A stretch of DNA of 11,679 nt. It comes from Fibrobacter sp. (GTDB lineage Bacteria > Fibrobacterota > Fibrobacteria > Fibrobacterales > Fibrobacteraceae). Under the pieces are notes generated by a model, which was not told where the DNA came from, did not search any database, and saw nothing but the letters and a program-made list of their open reading frames with translations. Position 1 is the stretch's first letter, and every line of letters starts with the position of its first letter. This document shows, piece by piece, positions 1 to 5,800 of this stretch. The DNA is taken from the NCBI GenBank assembly GCA_012515825.1, contig JAAYXQ010000239.1, forward strand, positions 1 to 11,679, written 5' to 3'. The translations under genes were made by a program, and so were the position numbers.

Positions 1-362
1 AATTCTTTTGGAAATGCAATGAGTTTATTTTTTGAATAGGTGCCTTGAAAAGCAAGTTGTCCATTAGGATGAAAACGAGTCATTTCGCCTTCAATATAAT
101 TTGCTACATGCGTGTATTTTGCTTGTACGGTGCTGTCTTCATAATACTCTGTCGCAGCCCCTTCTTTTAAGCCGTTGTTATAAGTCACTTCGGATTGTAT
201 GTTTCCATTAGAGTAGAATGTTTTTTCAACTCCGTGTTTCTTTTCATTCACAAGAGGAACGGTGCTTTTCACTTTTCCATTCGCATGAAAGGTTTCTTGA
301 CGAGGCCCTTCACAAGAAGAAAGTAAAAGTAAAAGAGAGATGCATAGAATGGAACGAATCAT
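1..362 (-). CDS. YwqK/MORN-repeat lipoprotein (3' end beyond window)
   Basis: Reading leftwards from an ATG at 362-360, the first 120 codons are open to the window edge. The start is preceded by a good Shine-Dalgarno sequence (AAAGGAG, 6 nt upstream). The N-terminus MIRSILCISLLLLLSSC is a lipoprotein signal peptide with Cys17 as the predicted lipidated residue, so the protein should be attached to an envelope membrane. The mature part contains degenerate repeats of the type F/Y-x-NG followed by Y-x-NG-x-x-x-G (FHANGKVKS, FYSNGNIQS, TYNNGLKEG, FHPNGQLAF), characteristic of the MORN_2 variant repeat in proteins often labelled 'YwqK family antitoxin'. That label does not prove a toxin-antitoxin role and no toxin gene is adjacent. 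It lies 24 bp downstream of the GH8 gene on the same strand and may be co-transcribed with it. Its molecular role is unknown. Confidence 0.85.
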   Translation of the reverse strand, partial: MIRSILCISLLLLLSSCEGPRQETFHANGKVKSTVPLVNEKKHGVEKTFYSNGNIQSEVTYNNGLKEGAATEYYEDSTVQAKYTHVANYIEGEMTRFHPNGQLAFQGTYSKNKLIAFPKE

Positions 363-386
363 ATAACTCCTTTGATTAAAAAATTT

Positions 387-1484
387 TTAGTATTCAATTT
401 TTCCAGAACAAGCGAGTAACCCTATCATATAAAGCAAGCCATCATAATAGCGCCATGTTCCAGTAGGGGGCGCTGTATTCCATAAATCAGTAGCAAAACG
501 TGAAATATAGGGGTGGTGAGGAGGCAGAGCAATCGTTGCTGCGGCGTTCATGGAAATAAGGCCAACAGTCGCCTCTCTTGGTGGAGTTGGAAATAGCCCA
601 CCATCAATACTATAGTCTGCTAAATAAGGCCTTCTCTCTTCGAAAAAAGAGAGCGTTTTAAGGATGCTTTCCTGTTGAGATGGATCGTGCTTATTTAACG
701 CATAATCTATCGCTATATTCATAATCACACGCCAAGCATCGCCACTAAAACAATGGCTCACGGGGTGCCAAGCTGTCTTTTTAGGAGTCCCATCAAACTC
801 AGAATAATCAGGATATAATCCAGAAATAGAATTTTGAGCAGACTTTAAATAAAGACGACTCTTATTCAAAACAGATTCCCAAAAGGAGCGATCGGTTGCT
901 TCTGCAAACCATTGATAGAAGGCGAGAGTATGATAACTCGGGTCTGTAAAATCATTTCCAGTCACTGGAGAAAATCGAACAATGCCATGCTTTCTATCAA
1001 TCATAGGTTCTATTTCAGAGGAAGCCTCTTTATGAGCCATGGCGTTTATTAAAGAGATGGCTTCGTCTTGATAATCTTTACGATTAAAGCGTCTGGCGGC
1101 AATCAATAAAGCAGCGGCAATATATTCCTCTCCATCGGGAGCGGCTCCTGGATCCATCATGGAAAAGTCGGCTGTGGAAACTTGCCAAGAAAAATAAGAT
1201 TTGGCTTCACCACTGGCATGTTGCATGTAGAGTTTAGAAAAATTCCATAACTTTTCAAATTCATCTTGTTTATCTAAAAGAGCGGTGACAAACATACCAT
1301 AGCTCATTCCCTCGGAACGAATATCATTATGCCCAATATCTACAATATAAGCGAGATCATTTGATGTTTCGAAGTAAATTTTTTGAGTGCTCGTATTGCC
1401 ATAAAATAGAGATTGAAAAGCGGTATCTAGTTTATGTTTAATCTCAGAATCGCTTTTACCAAGTTCGGAAAAAATATTTCTCAT
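387..1484 (-). CDS. GH8 glycoside hydrolase, Rex-like (reducing-end xylose-releasing exo-oligoxylanase type)
   Basis: This 365-residue protein belongs to glycoside hydrolase family 8, inverting enzymes with an (alpha/alpha)6 barrel. It resembles Bacillus halodurans Rex, which removes xylose from the reducing end of xylo-oligosaccharides, in length (Rex is somewhat longer) and along most of the sequence. The general acid should be Glu58 in IRSEGMSYGM, followed by Asp117 in APDGEEY and the general base Asp249 in FSGDAWR; DPSYH (181-185) and the C-terminal RYYDG-LYM segment also match. There is no signal peptide, so it should act in the cytoplasm on imported oligosaccharides, as Rex does. As I recall Rex, a Leu-His-Pro loop limits its active-site cleft; here the matching place, just before VGLISMNA, reads Glu-Ala-Thr (304-306), so strict exo specificity is uncertain. 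No Shine-Dalgarno is visible before the ATG; the gene lies 16 bp after the CBM9-like gene and is probably translated from the same message. Family call is firm, substrate inferred. Confidence 0.9.
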   Translation of the reverse strand: MRNIFSELGKSDSEIKHKLDTAFQSLFYGNTSTQKIYFETSNDLAYIVDIGHNDIRSEGMSYGMFVTALLDKQDEFEKLWNFSKLYMQHASGEAKSYFSWQVSTADFSMMDPGAAPDGEEYIAAALLIAARRFNRKDYQDEAISLINAMAHKEASSEIEPMIDRKHGIVRFSPVTGNDFTDPSYHTLAFYQWFAEATDRSFWESVLNKSRLYLKSAQNSISGLYPDYSEFDGTPKKTAWHPVSHCFSGDAWRVIMNIAIDYALNKHDPSQQESILKTLSFFEERRPYLADYSIDGGLFPTPPREATVGLISMNAAATIALPPHHPYISRFATDLWNTAPPTGTWRYYDGLLYMIGLLACSGKIEY

Positions 1485-1500
1485 AATAAAGGAAGAGTGC

Positions 1501-2049
1501 TTACAAGGAACGGAAAAATTCAGGACGATGAAAATCCGGCTTTTCTGTATCCACGGGGTAGAGGCTTAAATAATGAGGCTTATCGGCTAAATCAGCGCAT
1601 TTATAGATATTGCCTTCTATTTTAGAAACAGAGTCTTTAGATTTCCCTAAAATAGAGAAAGGAATCTTTACTTTTAGCGCCCAATAAATAAAGTCTCCTT
1701 GAATCTGAGGGTAAATCATAACTCGGTGAATTTTTGAATAAAGAGAGGAATCAAAAGGGACGCGTTCCGATCTCGAAGGGCCTTTCGCAGCAAGGCAAAA
1801 AGCTTTGCTATTAAATTCAAAATTAAAATACTCATTAGGGTTGTCTAGAGCTTTAATAAAAACTTCTACACAACTATCTTCGTAGCATCGCCCGCCATCG
1901 CCCTGAACTTCAGCTCTATAACAGGTAAGAGGCTCTTCTACATTAAAACGGACTTGGATCGCTTCTTCATCATGTTGAACGTAAACTTGAACAGAAGGAA
2001 GTTCCCCATGCTGATTTGCAAACCAATTCATATTAGGACGAAGAATCAT
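1501..2049 (-). CDS. stand-alone CBM9-like (DOMON-type) carbohydrate-binding domain protein
   Basis: The 182-residue product is almost entirely one CBM9-like beta-sandwich domain. The diagnostic segments are YEDSCVEVFI (56-65), YFNFEFN (74-80), the W-A-L-K-V-K-I-P strand (123-130) and the C-terminal PDFHRPEFFRSL, which is typical of the 'carbohydrate-binding family 9-like' group. No catalytic domain is attached and no signal peptide is visible, so a cytoplasmic location beside the GH8 enzyme is plausible. A role in binding oligosaccharides for that enzyme is inference only. The first ATG (2049) is used here; an internal ATG at 2031 is the alternative. Neither has a Shine-Dalgarno, and a TATATT hexamer ends 6 nt before the first ATG, which would fit a leaderless or nearly leaderless transcript. 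It appears to be the first gene of a leftward unit with GH8 and the lipoprotein. Confidence 0.8.
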   Translation of the reverse strand: MILRPNMNWFANQHGELPSVQVYVQHDEEAIQVRFNVEEPLTCYRAEVQGDGGRCYEDSCVEVFIKALDNPNEYFNFEFNSKAFCLAAKGPSRSERVPFDSSLYSKIHRVMIYPQIQGDFIYWALKVKIPFSILGKSKDSVSKIEGNIYKCADLADKPHYLSLYPVDTEKPDFHRPEFFRSL

Positions 2050-2054
2050 GTTCT

Positions 2055-2092
2055 AAATATAGCGATTAATCACTTCATTAATCAGTTAATCA
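2055..2092. promoter_or_regulatory. candidate operator with three TTAATCA half-sites plus -10-like TATATT (minus strand)
   Basis: The spacer upstream of the CBM9-like gene contains TTAATCA three times on the plus strand (2066-2072, 2078-2084, 2086-2092). GATTAAT at 2064-2070 and ATTAATC at 2077-2083 form a perfect 7-bp inverted repeat with a 6-bp centre. On the minus strand TATATT (2060-2055) lies just downstream and could be the -10 element of the GH8 unit; no strong -35 is visible. The half-sites then sit where a -35 would be, the usual place for a repressor or activator. This is a pattern in AT-rich DNA, not a recognised operator. Confidence 0.3.
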
Positions 2093-2145
2093 AATGAAAA
2101 GTCTTTAAAAAACTTCTTTTCCTTCTTAAAAAGAACAATTTGCTT

Positions 2146-2172
2146 TTGGCATTCATTTTGCTCTCTTAAAAT
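2146..2172 (+). promoter_or_regulatory. weak candidate promoter for spoVG
   Basis: TTGGCA (2146-2151) and TAAAAT (2167-2172) make a sigma70-like pair with a short 15-bp spacer, about 25 bp before the spoVG start. It would leave room for the AGGAGA ribosome binding site at 2187-2192. A second pair, TTGCTC/TAACAT, has 17-bp spacing but abuts the ribosome binding site and is less likely. Confidence 0.25.
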
Positions 2173-2197
2173 TGTCGTATTAACATAGGAGAAAAAT

Positions 2198-2551
2198 ATG
2201 GCTAAGACTAAAGCAGAAAAAAAAGAAATGATGATCGTGAAAGAATCAGAACCGCATCAAGTTGTTCAGTTTGATTGTTTAGCTGTCACGAATGTAAACG
2301 TCTTTCCTTTCAAAGAAGGGCCCACTTTAGGAAAAACAAAAGCGATTGCTTCTGTTGTCTTAAATGATCAATTGCAGCTCACCAATTTACGCGTGATGGA
2401 TGGTGTAAATGGTCTTTTTGTAAGTTATCCTAATGATCCTTTTTATAAAGGAGAGGATTTCCGAACAATTTATCATCCTGTAACAAGGCAGTGTCGAGAG
2501 CATATTGAGAACTGCGTTTTAGAAAAATATCAAGAAGCTATTTCAGCGTAA
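2198..2551 (+). CDS. spoVG: SpoVG family nucleic-acid-binding regulator
   Basis: The 117-residue protein carries the SpoVG fold signature: TKAIASVVLND, then LRVMDG-x-NGLFVSYP (64-78), followed by DFRTIYHPV (87-95) and a C-terminal helix. SpoVG proteins are small DNA- and RNA-binding global regulators; despite the sporulation name they occur in many non-sporulating bacteria, so this is no evidence of spore formation. It has a basic, non-conserved N-terminal extension of about 24 residues (AKTKAEKKE...) compared with the shorter Bacillus protein. The start is well supported by AGGAGA 5 nt upstream of the ATG. A comM/yifB-type gene begins 6 bp after the stop, which suggests co-transcription. Confidence 0.93.
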   Translation: MAKTKAEKKEMMIVKESEPHQVVQFDCLAVTNVNVFPFKEGPTLGKTKAIASVVLNDQLQLTNLRVMDGVNGLFVSYPNDPFYKGEDFRTIYHPVTRQCREHIENCVLEKYQEAISA

Positions 2552-2557
2552 AACAAA

Positions 2558-4081
2558 ATGTTTCAAAGAATCAGATCTTATTGCCTTTCTGGTATTCACG
2601 CTATTCCTGTGAGTGTGGAAGTAGACTCTTCATTAGGTCTTCCGGGGTTTACATTGGTGGGCTTACCAGATAGTGCTGTAAGAGAATCCAGGGAACGTGT
2701 GGTTTCTGCTGTCCGCGCTTCTGGTTATAGTGTGACAGGAACCCGTACGACGGTCAATTTATCACCAGCAGACCTTCGTAAGGAGGGGAGTTCCCTGGAT
2801 TTACCTTTGGCTATAGGTATGTTGTTAGCGAGTGGTGAATTTGAAGTCAATCAAATCGATCGTTTCGTATTCCTTGGGGAGCTTTCCTTGGATGGTTTAT
2901 TAAAACCAGTCCGAGGAGTGCTTTCTGTAGCGATGAGTTTAGTAGAAGAAAAAGATTCAGTCTTAGTCGTTCCCAAAGATAATATTCAAGAAGCTTCTTT
3001 AGTCGAAGGCTTAAATGTTTTAGGCGTATCGAGTTTATTAGAGTGTATTGAGGAATTAAAAAAAGATTGTTCTTCTCTTTTAATACGCTCTCAAGGCTTT
3101 TCATCTCATTTGAAAAAGAATCACCCCTCTTATCCTGATTTTAAAAATATTATCGGGATGGAAGGTGTTAAAAGAGCTTTAGAAATTGCGGCTTCAGGGA
3201 ATCATAATTTTTTATTAGTTGGGTCTCCTGGTTCTGGAAAAACTCTTTGCGCGAAGTGTTTGCCAAGTATCCTTCCCGAAATGACTGAAGATGAAATTAT
3301 TGAAAGTACGCGCATTCATTCTTGTGCAAAATCCATTCATTCTCAAAATTTTTCCTTTATTGCAGAACGTCCTTTTCGATCTCCTCATCATTCTTCGACT
3401 ATGGTTTCATTAGTCGGAGGTGGTCATCAATTATTACCAGGAGAAGTGAGCTTAGCTCATAATGGGGTTCTGTTTCTAGATGAACTTCCTGAATTTAATC
3501 GTCAGGTTTTAGAAGCATTACGAGAGCCAATGGAAGAAGGCTCTGTATGCATTCATAGAGCTTCTGGCTCTATTGAATGGCCTGCTCGTTTTATGATGGG
3601 GGCTGCAATGAATCCTTGTCCATGCGGTTATTCTATGGATCTAAAAAAAGAGTGCACTTGTCTTCCCGATATGAAAGTTCGGTATTGGTCTAAAATTTCA
3701 GGCCCGCTTTTAGATCGCATTGATTTACAAATTAGTGTTCCTGCAATGGATATTACGCGATTAAAGTCTACTTCAGGGTTAGAGTCATCTGCGACTATTA
3801 AAAAGCGAGTAAAGGTGGCGAGAACGTTTCAAGAGGATCGGTTTAAGAACAGTAAAATTCTTTATAATTCTGAAATGACAAGCTTACAAACGAGAGAAGA
3901 AGCAAAGATGGATTCAGAGGCAGAACATTTTGCAATTACAGCAGCAGAAAAAATGTGTCTTAGTGCAAGAGGGTATTATCGTGTTTTAAAAGTGGCTAGA
4001 ACCATTGCTGATTTAAGGAGTTCTAAGAATGTGGAAAAATTAGATCTTGCGGAAGCTTTTCAATACAGGTTATTGAAATAG
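2558..4081 (+). CDS. comM: ComM/YifB family Mg-chelatase-like AAA+ ATPase
   Basis: At 507 residues this is a full-length YifB/ComM protein. The N-terminal Lon-protease-like fold (about 1-140) contains the family marks SLGLPGFTLVGLPDSAVRES and NLSPADLRKEGSSLDLPLAIG (each within 23-86). The AAA+ core follows: Walker A GSPGSGKT (222-229), the RPFRSPHHSSTMVSLVGGG segment (271-289), Walker B VLFLDE (304-309), a four-cysteine cluster CPC...CTC (354, 356, 366, 368) and the SGPLLDRIDL sensor/arginine-finger region (381-390). A Mg_chelatase_C helical domain ends the protein. ComM is known as a hexameric branch-migration helicase that promotes integration of imported single-stranded DNA in natural transformation; it is not a tetrapyrrole enzyme despite the family name. 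The start matches the family N-terminus, but no Shine-Dalgarno is visible, so translation may depend on coupling to spoVG 6 bp upstream. Confidence 0.95.
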   Translation: MFQRIRSYCLSGIHAIPVSVEVDSSLGLPGFTLVGLPDSAVRESRERVVSAVRASGYSVTGTRTTVNLSPADLRKEGSSLDLPLAIGMLLASGEFEVNQIDRFVFLGELSLDGLLKPVRGVLSVAMSLVEEKDSVLVVPKDNIQEASLVEGLNVLGVSSLLECIEELKKDCSSLLIRSQGFSSHLKKNHPSYPDFKNIIGMEGVKRALEIAASGNHNFLLVGSPGSGKTLCAKCLPSILPEMTEDEIIESTRIHSCAKSIHSQNFSFIAERPFRSPHHSSTMVSLVGGGHQLLPGEVSLAHNGVLFLDELPEFNRQVLEALREPMEEGSVCIHRASGSIEWPARFMMGAAMNPCPCGYSMDLKKECTCLPDMKVRYWSKISGPLLDRIDLQISVPAMDITRLKSTSGLESSATIKKRVKVARTFQEDRFKNSKILYNSEMTSLQTREEAKMDSEAEHFAITAAEKMCLSARGYYRVLKVARTIADLRSSKNVEKLDLAEAFQYRLLK

Positions 4082-4084
4082 CAG

Positions 4085-4110
4085 AAAAAATATAAAGCTG
4101 ATTATTTTTT
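4085..4110. terminator. possible weak bidirectional terminator between comM and folB
   Basis: AAAAAATA (4085-4092) and TATTTTTT (4103-4110) form a perfect but purely A-T 8-bp stem around a 10-nt loop in the 20-bp gap between two convergent genes. A run of T follows on either strand. The stem has no G-C pairs, so its strength is doubtful, and it overlaps the folB stop codon. Confidence 0.3.
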
Positions 4111-4479
4111 TGAAGAAGCATCGATACGAATAGAAGCACTGGCGCCGACTGCATTAGGAATGGCTTTAGGCTTTACCACTTTTACTTCAGTAGAAAGTAT
4201 AGATGGATGCTTTTCTAGAATAAAAAGAGCTGTTCGATAAACTAGGGTTTCTAGTAATTGAAATTGAGATAGTAGAATAAAACTCTTAACGTTTTCTATT
4301 AAAGATGAATAATCAACGGAATGACTTAAGTCATCGTTTTCTGCAGCAAGGGAAAAATCGAGATGAATAGAGATGGTTAAAAAAATAGGTTGTGGGTTTT
4401 CTCGCTCAAAGGGAAGTGTTCCTATGATGCAATCAAAACCCACTTCAATAACAGAAAGTTGGCCTGGGTAAATTACCAT
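4102..4479 (-). CDS. folB: dihydroneopterin aldolase (FolB)
   Basis: FolB converts 7,8-dihydroneopterin to 6-hydroxymethyl-dihydropterin and glycolaldehyde in folate synthesis, as an octameric cytosolic enzyme. From the ATG at 4479 the protein has 125 residues, the usual size. Its key residues line up with those of the Staphylococcus aureus enzyme at a constant offset of three: Glu25 in PFERE, Tyr57 in VDY, Glu77 in LLET and catalytic Lys103 in VVKPKAIP. The frame stays open to an ATG at 4530, but the extra 17 residues do not look like FolB and lie inside the upstream gene, so I chose 4479. That ATG overlaps the upstream stop by 7 bp (ATGGTAA), and no Shine-Dalgarno is visible, which suggests translational coupling. 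FolB is divergent in its first strand but the catalytic set is intact. Confidence 0.88.
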   Translation of the reverse strand: MVIYPGQLSVIEVGFDCIIGTLPFERENPQPIFLTISIHLDFSLAAENDDLSHSVDYSSLIENVKSFILLSQFQLLETLVYRTALFILEKHPSILSTEVKVVKPKAIPNAVGASASIRIDASSKK

Positions 4480-5702
4480 ACAAAGAGAACAATGGAGGCT
4501 GTTAATGAAACAGCTGTAACTCCAAACCAAACATTTCTAAATAGAGTATAGGAATCCATTGTTTTCTTATTGGTATCAATACGGCTATTTAGTGTGTTTA
4601 AGGTGTATGTATTGCCATTGACGGTGATACCATTATTTGATAAATCCCAAATCATTGCTGTCTCACATTTGCCTTGGTCTTCGACTTCGAGAGCTTTACA
4701 TTGAGTCTTAATTTGTGACATAAATGAATTTTTAAGACCTGATAATTTGTCATATGCATCGCTAGCTTTGTTCGCTTCCATGTGCTGAAGAATGCCTGCA
4801 ACAGCACTACCAGCAGCTACAGCAGCAAGAGCAACACCACTCCAGAAACGGACTTCATCAGCAATACCAAAACGATCTTTAACATCGCTAGCAGCACTAG
4901 AAGCAGCATAATCCATTGCATCTGCATCGGCATTTGTTGTACTTATGTCTCCTGCGACATCATATTCTTCTTCTTCTTCACAATCTGGATCATCTTCATC
5001 GCATTCGACATACTCTTCTTCACAATCTGGATCGTCTTCTTCGCATTCTTCATCGTCTTCGATTAATTTTGGAGGAACAATTGGTTTAGCTTCTGCAATA
5101 GGTTCTTCTGTAACTGGTGGTGCTGGAGCTACCTCTTCTTCATCTTCGTAACCATAATCATCGTAATCAGATGAAGCGGCAGCTGCTATTGGTGCAGCTG
5201 GTGCTGCTGGTGCAGCCACAGGCGCAGCTTCTGCAGATTGAGGCTTTAATTCCACCATGGAACCATTCACAGAAACAAAGGCTGTTGAAGCACCTTCTAC
5301 ATAAACAGATTTACCATCAAAGTAGACTTTTTCAATATCTTGAGCCGCATCGGCTGATGAAGAGGAGTAAAGCTTAAGATTAACAAGTTTGGCGTAGCTA
5401 ACGCTTGGTGGAGGTTGTAATGCTGTTAATGATGAAATATCACCAGCACGACCTTGGTAGATTTGATAAACGGTTTCTTCTTCTCCAAATGGATCTTCAA
5501 ATTTTTGACGAATAAATAAGCGACCTTTTTGTATGTCAAGAACAGCGTTTGGGCTTGCCGTTTTTAATTCGCCACCAAATTCAGCTTGAATATATGAATC
5601 AGGTGTACCAACATCTTCTGCTGAAAAATTTGAAATAGAGTAATCGTTTGCAAAGGTTAATGCAGCAAACGATAATAACATGACTAAAAAAATTCGCTTC
5701 AT
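4473..5702 (-). CDS. secreted/membrane-anchored acidic protein with cysteine-heptad repeats, function unknown
   Basis: I do not recognise a family. The 409-residue protein starts with a clear signal peptide (MKRIFLVMLLSFAALTFA, likely cut before Asn19). Residues 20-155 look like a folded beta-rich domain. Residues 158-215 form an Ala/Pro-rich linker broken by a Tyr/Asp/Glu patch. Residues 215-248 are extremely acidic and contain two 14-residue units sharing DDPDCEEE, with cysteines at 220, 227, 234 and 241, exactly seven apart. A hydrophobic Ala/Val/Gly-rich helix (about 287-304) and a C-terminal one (about 391-408) flank a domain with Cys335 and Cys346. These suggest anchoring in the cytoplasmic membrane with a periplasmic acidic arm, though topology is inference. 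GGAG lies 9 nt before the ATG. The stop overlaps folB. The gene is divergent from hemA, sharing a 98-bp promoter region. Confidence 0.85.
   Translation of the reverse strand: MKRIFLVMLLSFAALTFANDYSISNFSAEDVGTPDSYIQAEFGGELKTASPNAVLDIQKGRLFIRQKFEDPFGEEETVYQIYQGRAGDISSLTALQPPPSVSYAKLVNLKLYSSSSADAAQDIEKVYFDGKSVYVEGASTAFVSVNGSMVELKPQSAEAAPVAAPAAPAAPIAAAASSDYDDYGYEDEEEVAPAPPVTEEPIAEAKPIVPPKLIEDDEECEEDDPDCEEEYVECDEDDPDCEEEEEYDVAGDISTTNADADAMDYAASSAASDVKDRFGIADEVRFWSGVALAAVAAGSAVAGILQHMEANKASDAYDKLSGLKNSFMSQIKTQCKALEVEDQGKCETAMIWDLSNNGITVNGNTYTLNTLNSRIDTNKKTMDSYTLFRNVWFGVTAVSLTASIVLFVW
4965..5048 (-). repeat. two 42-bp tandem units encoding Cys/Asp/Glu-rich 14-residue repeats
   Basis: Within the acidic protein gene, two neighbouring 42-bp units encode residues 219-232 and 233-246. 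Both contain the same 13-bp core (CACAATCTGGATC on the plus strand, at 4979-4991 and 5021-5033), 42 bp apart. They differ at several other bases, so the duplication is not brand new. Each unit carries two cysteines seven residues apart. Confidence 0.85.
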
Positions 5703-5760
5703 ACAGGTAACTCCAATAGAAGAACTATAACCAAAATATACCCAAATATATATAATATGA

Positions 5761-5781
5761 GAAAAATTGGTATAATTTTTC
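5761..5781. promoter_or_regulatory. perfect 8-bp inverted repeat overlapping hemA promoter (candidate operator)
   Basis: GAAAAATT (5761-5768) and AATTTTTC (5774-5781) are exact inverted copies around a 5-bp centre (GGTAT). The second arm overlaps the -10 hexamer before hemA, so a dimeric regulator bound here would block the promoter. AT-rich composition raises the chance of coincidence, and no known operator consensus is matched. Confidence 0.35.
5768..5776 (+). promoter_or_regulatory. extended -10 promoter for the hemACD operon
   Basis: TGGTATAAT is a consensus TATAAT hexamer (5771-5776) with the TGn extension of extended -10 promoters, which can work without a good -35; no clear -35 is visible. 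Transcription would start near 5783, leaving a short leader of about 18 nt before the hemA ATG at 5801, with only a weak GAG Shine-Dalgarno. Confidence 0.55.
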
Positions 5782-5800
5782 TAGTTTAGAACTTGAGATT

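Noticed and set aside
1..362. Toxin-antitoxin system suggested by the YwqK-type label
   Set aside because: Only the lipoprotein is visible, no toxin candidate lies next to it in the window, and the family label is an automatic name rather than proof.
1434..1625. Plus-strand 63-residue open frame across the CBM9-like/GH8 junction
   Set aside because: It lies antisense to two well-supported genes and has no homology-like motif; its apparent GGAAGAG falls inside the frame, not before its start.
2198..2551. Evidence for endospore formation from spoVG
   Set aside because: SpoVG is widespread in non-sporulating bacteria, and no other sporulation gene is present.
2558..4081. Magnesium chelatase for chlorophyll synthesis, given nearby haem genes
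   Set aside because: The Lon-like N-terminal domain and the full 507-residue layout are those of ComM/YifB; there are no BchD or BchH partners.
4782..5151. Two plus-strand open frames (Ser-rich and Ile/Phe-rich) opposite the acidic protein gene
   Set aside because: They are the antisense readings of the GAA/GAT/GAC-rich acidic repeat, low in complexity, with no ribosome binding site or family match.
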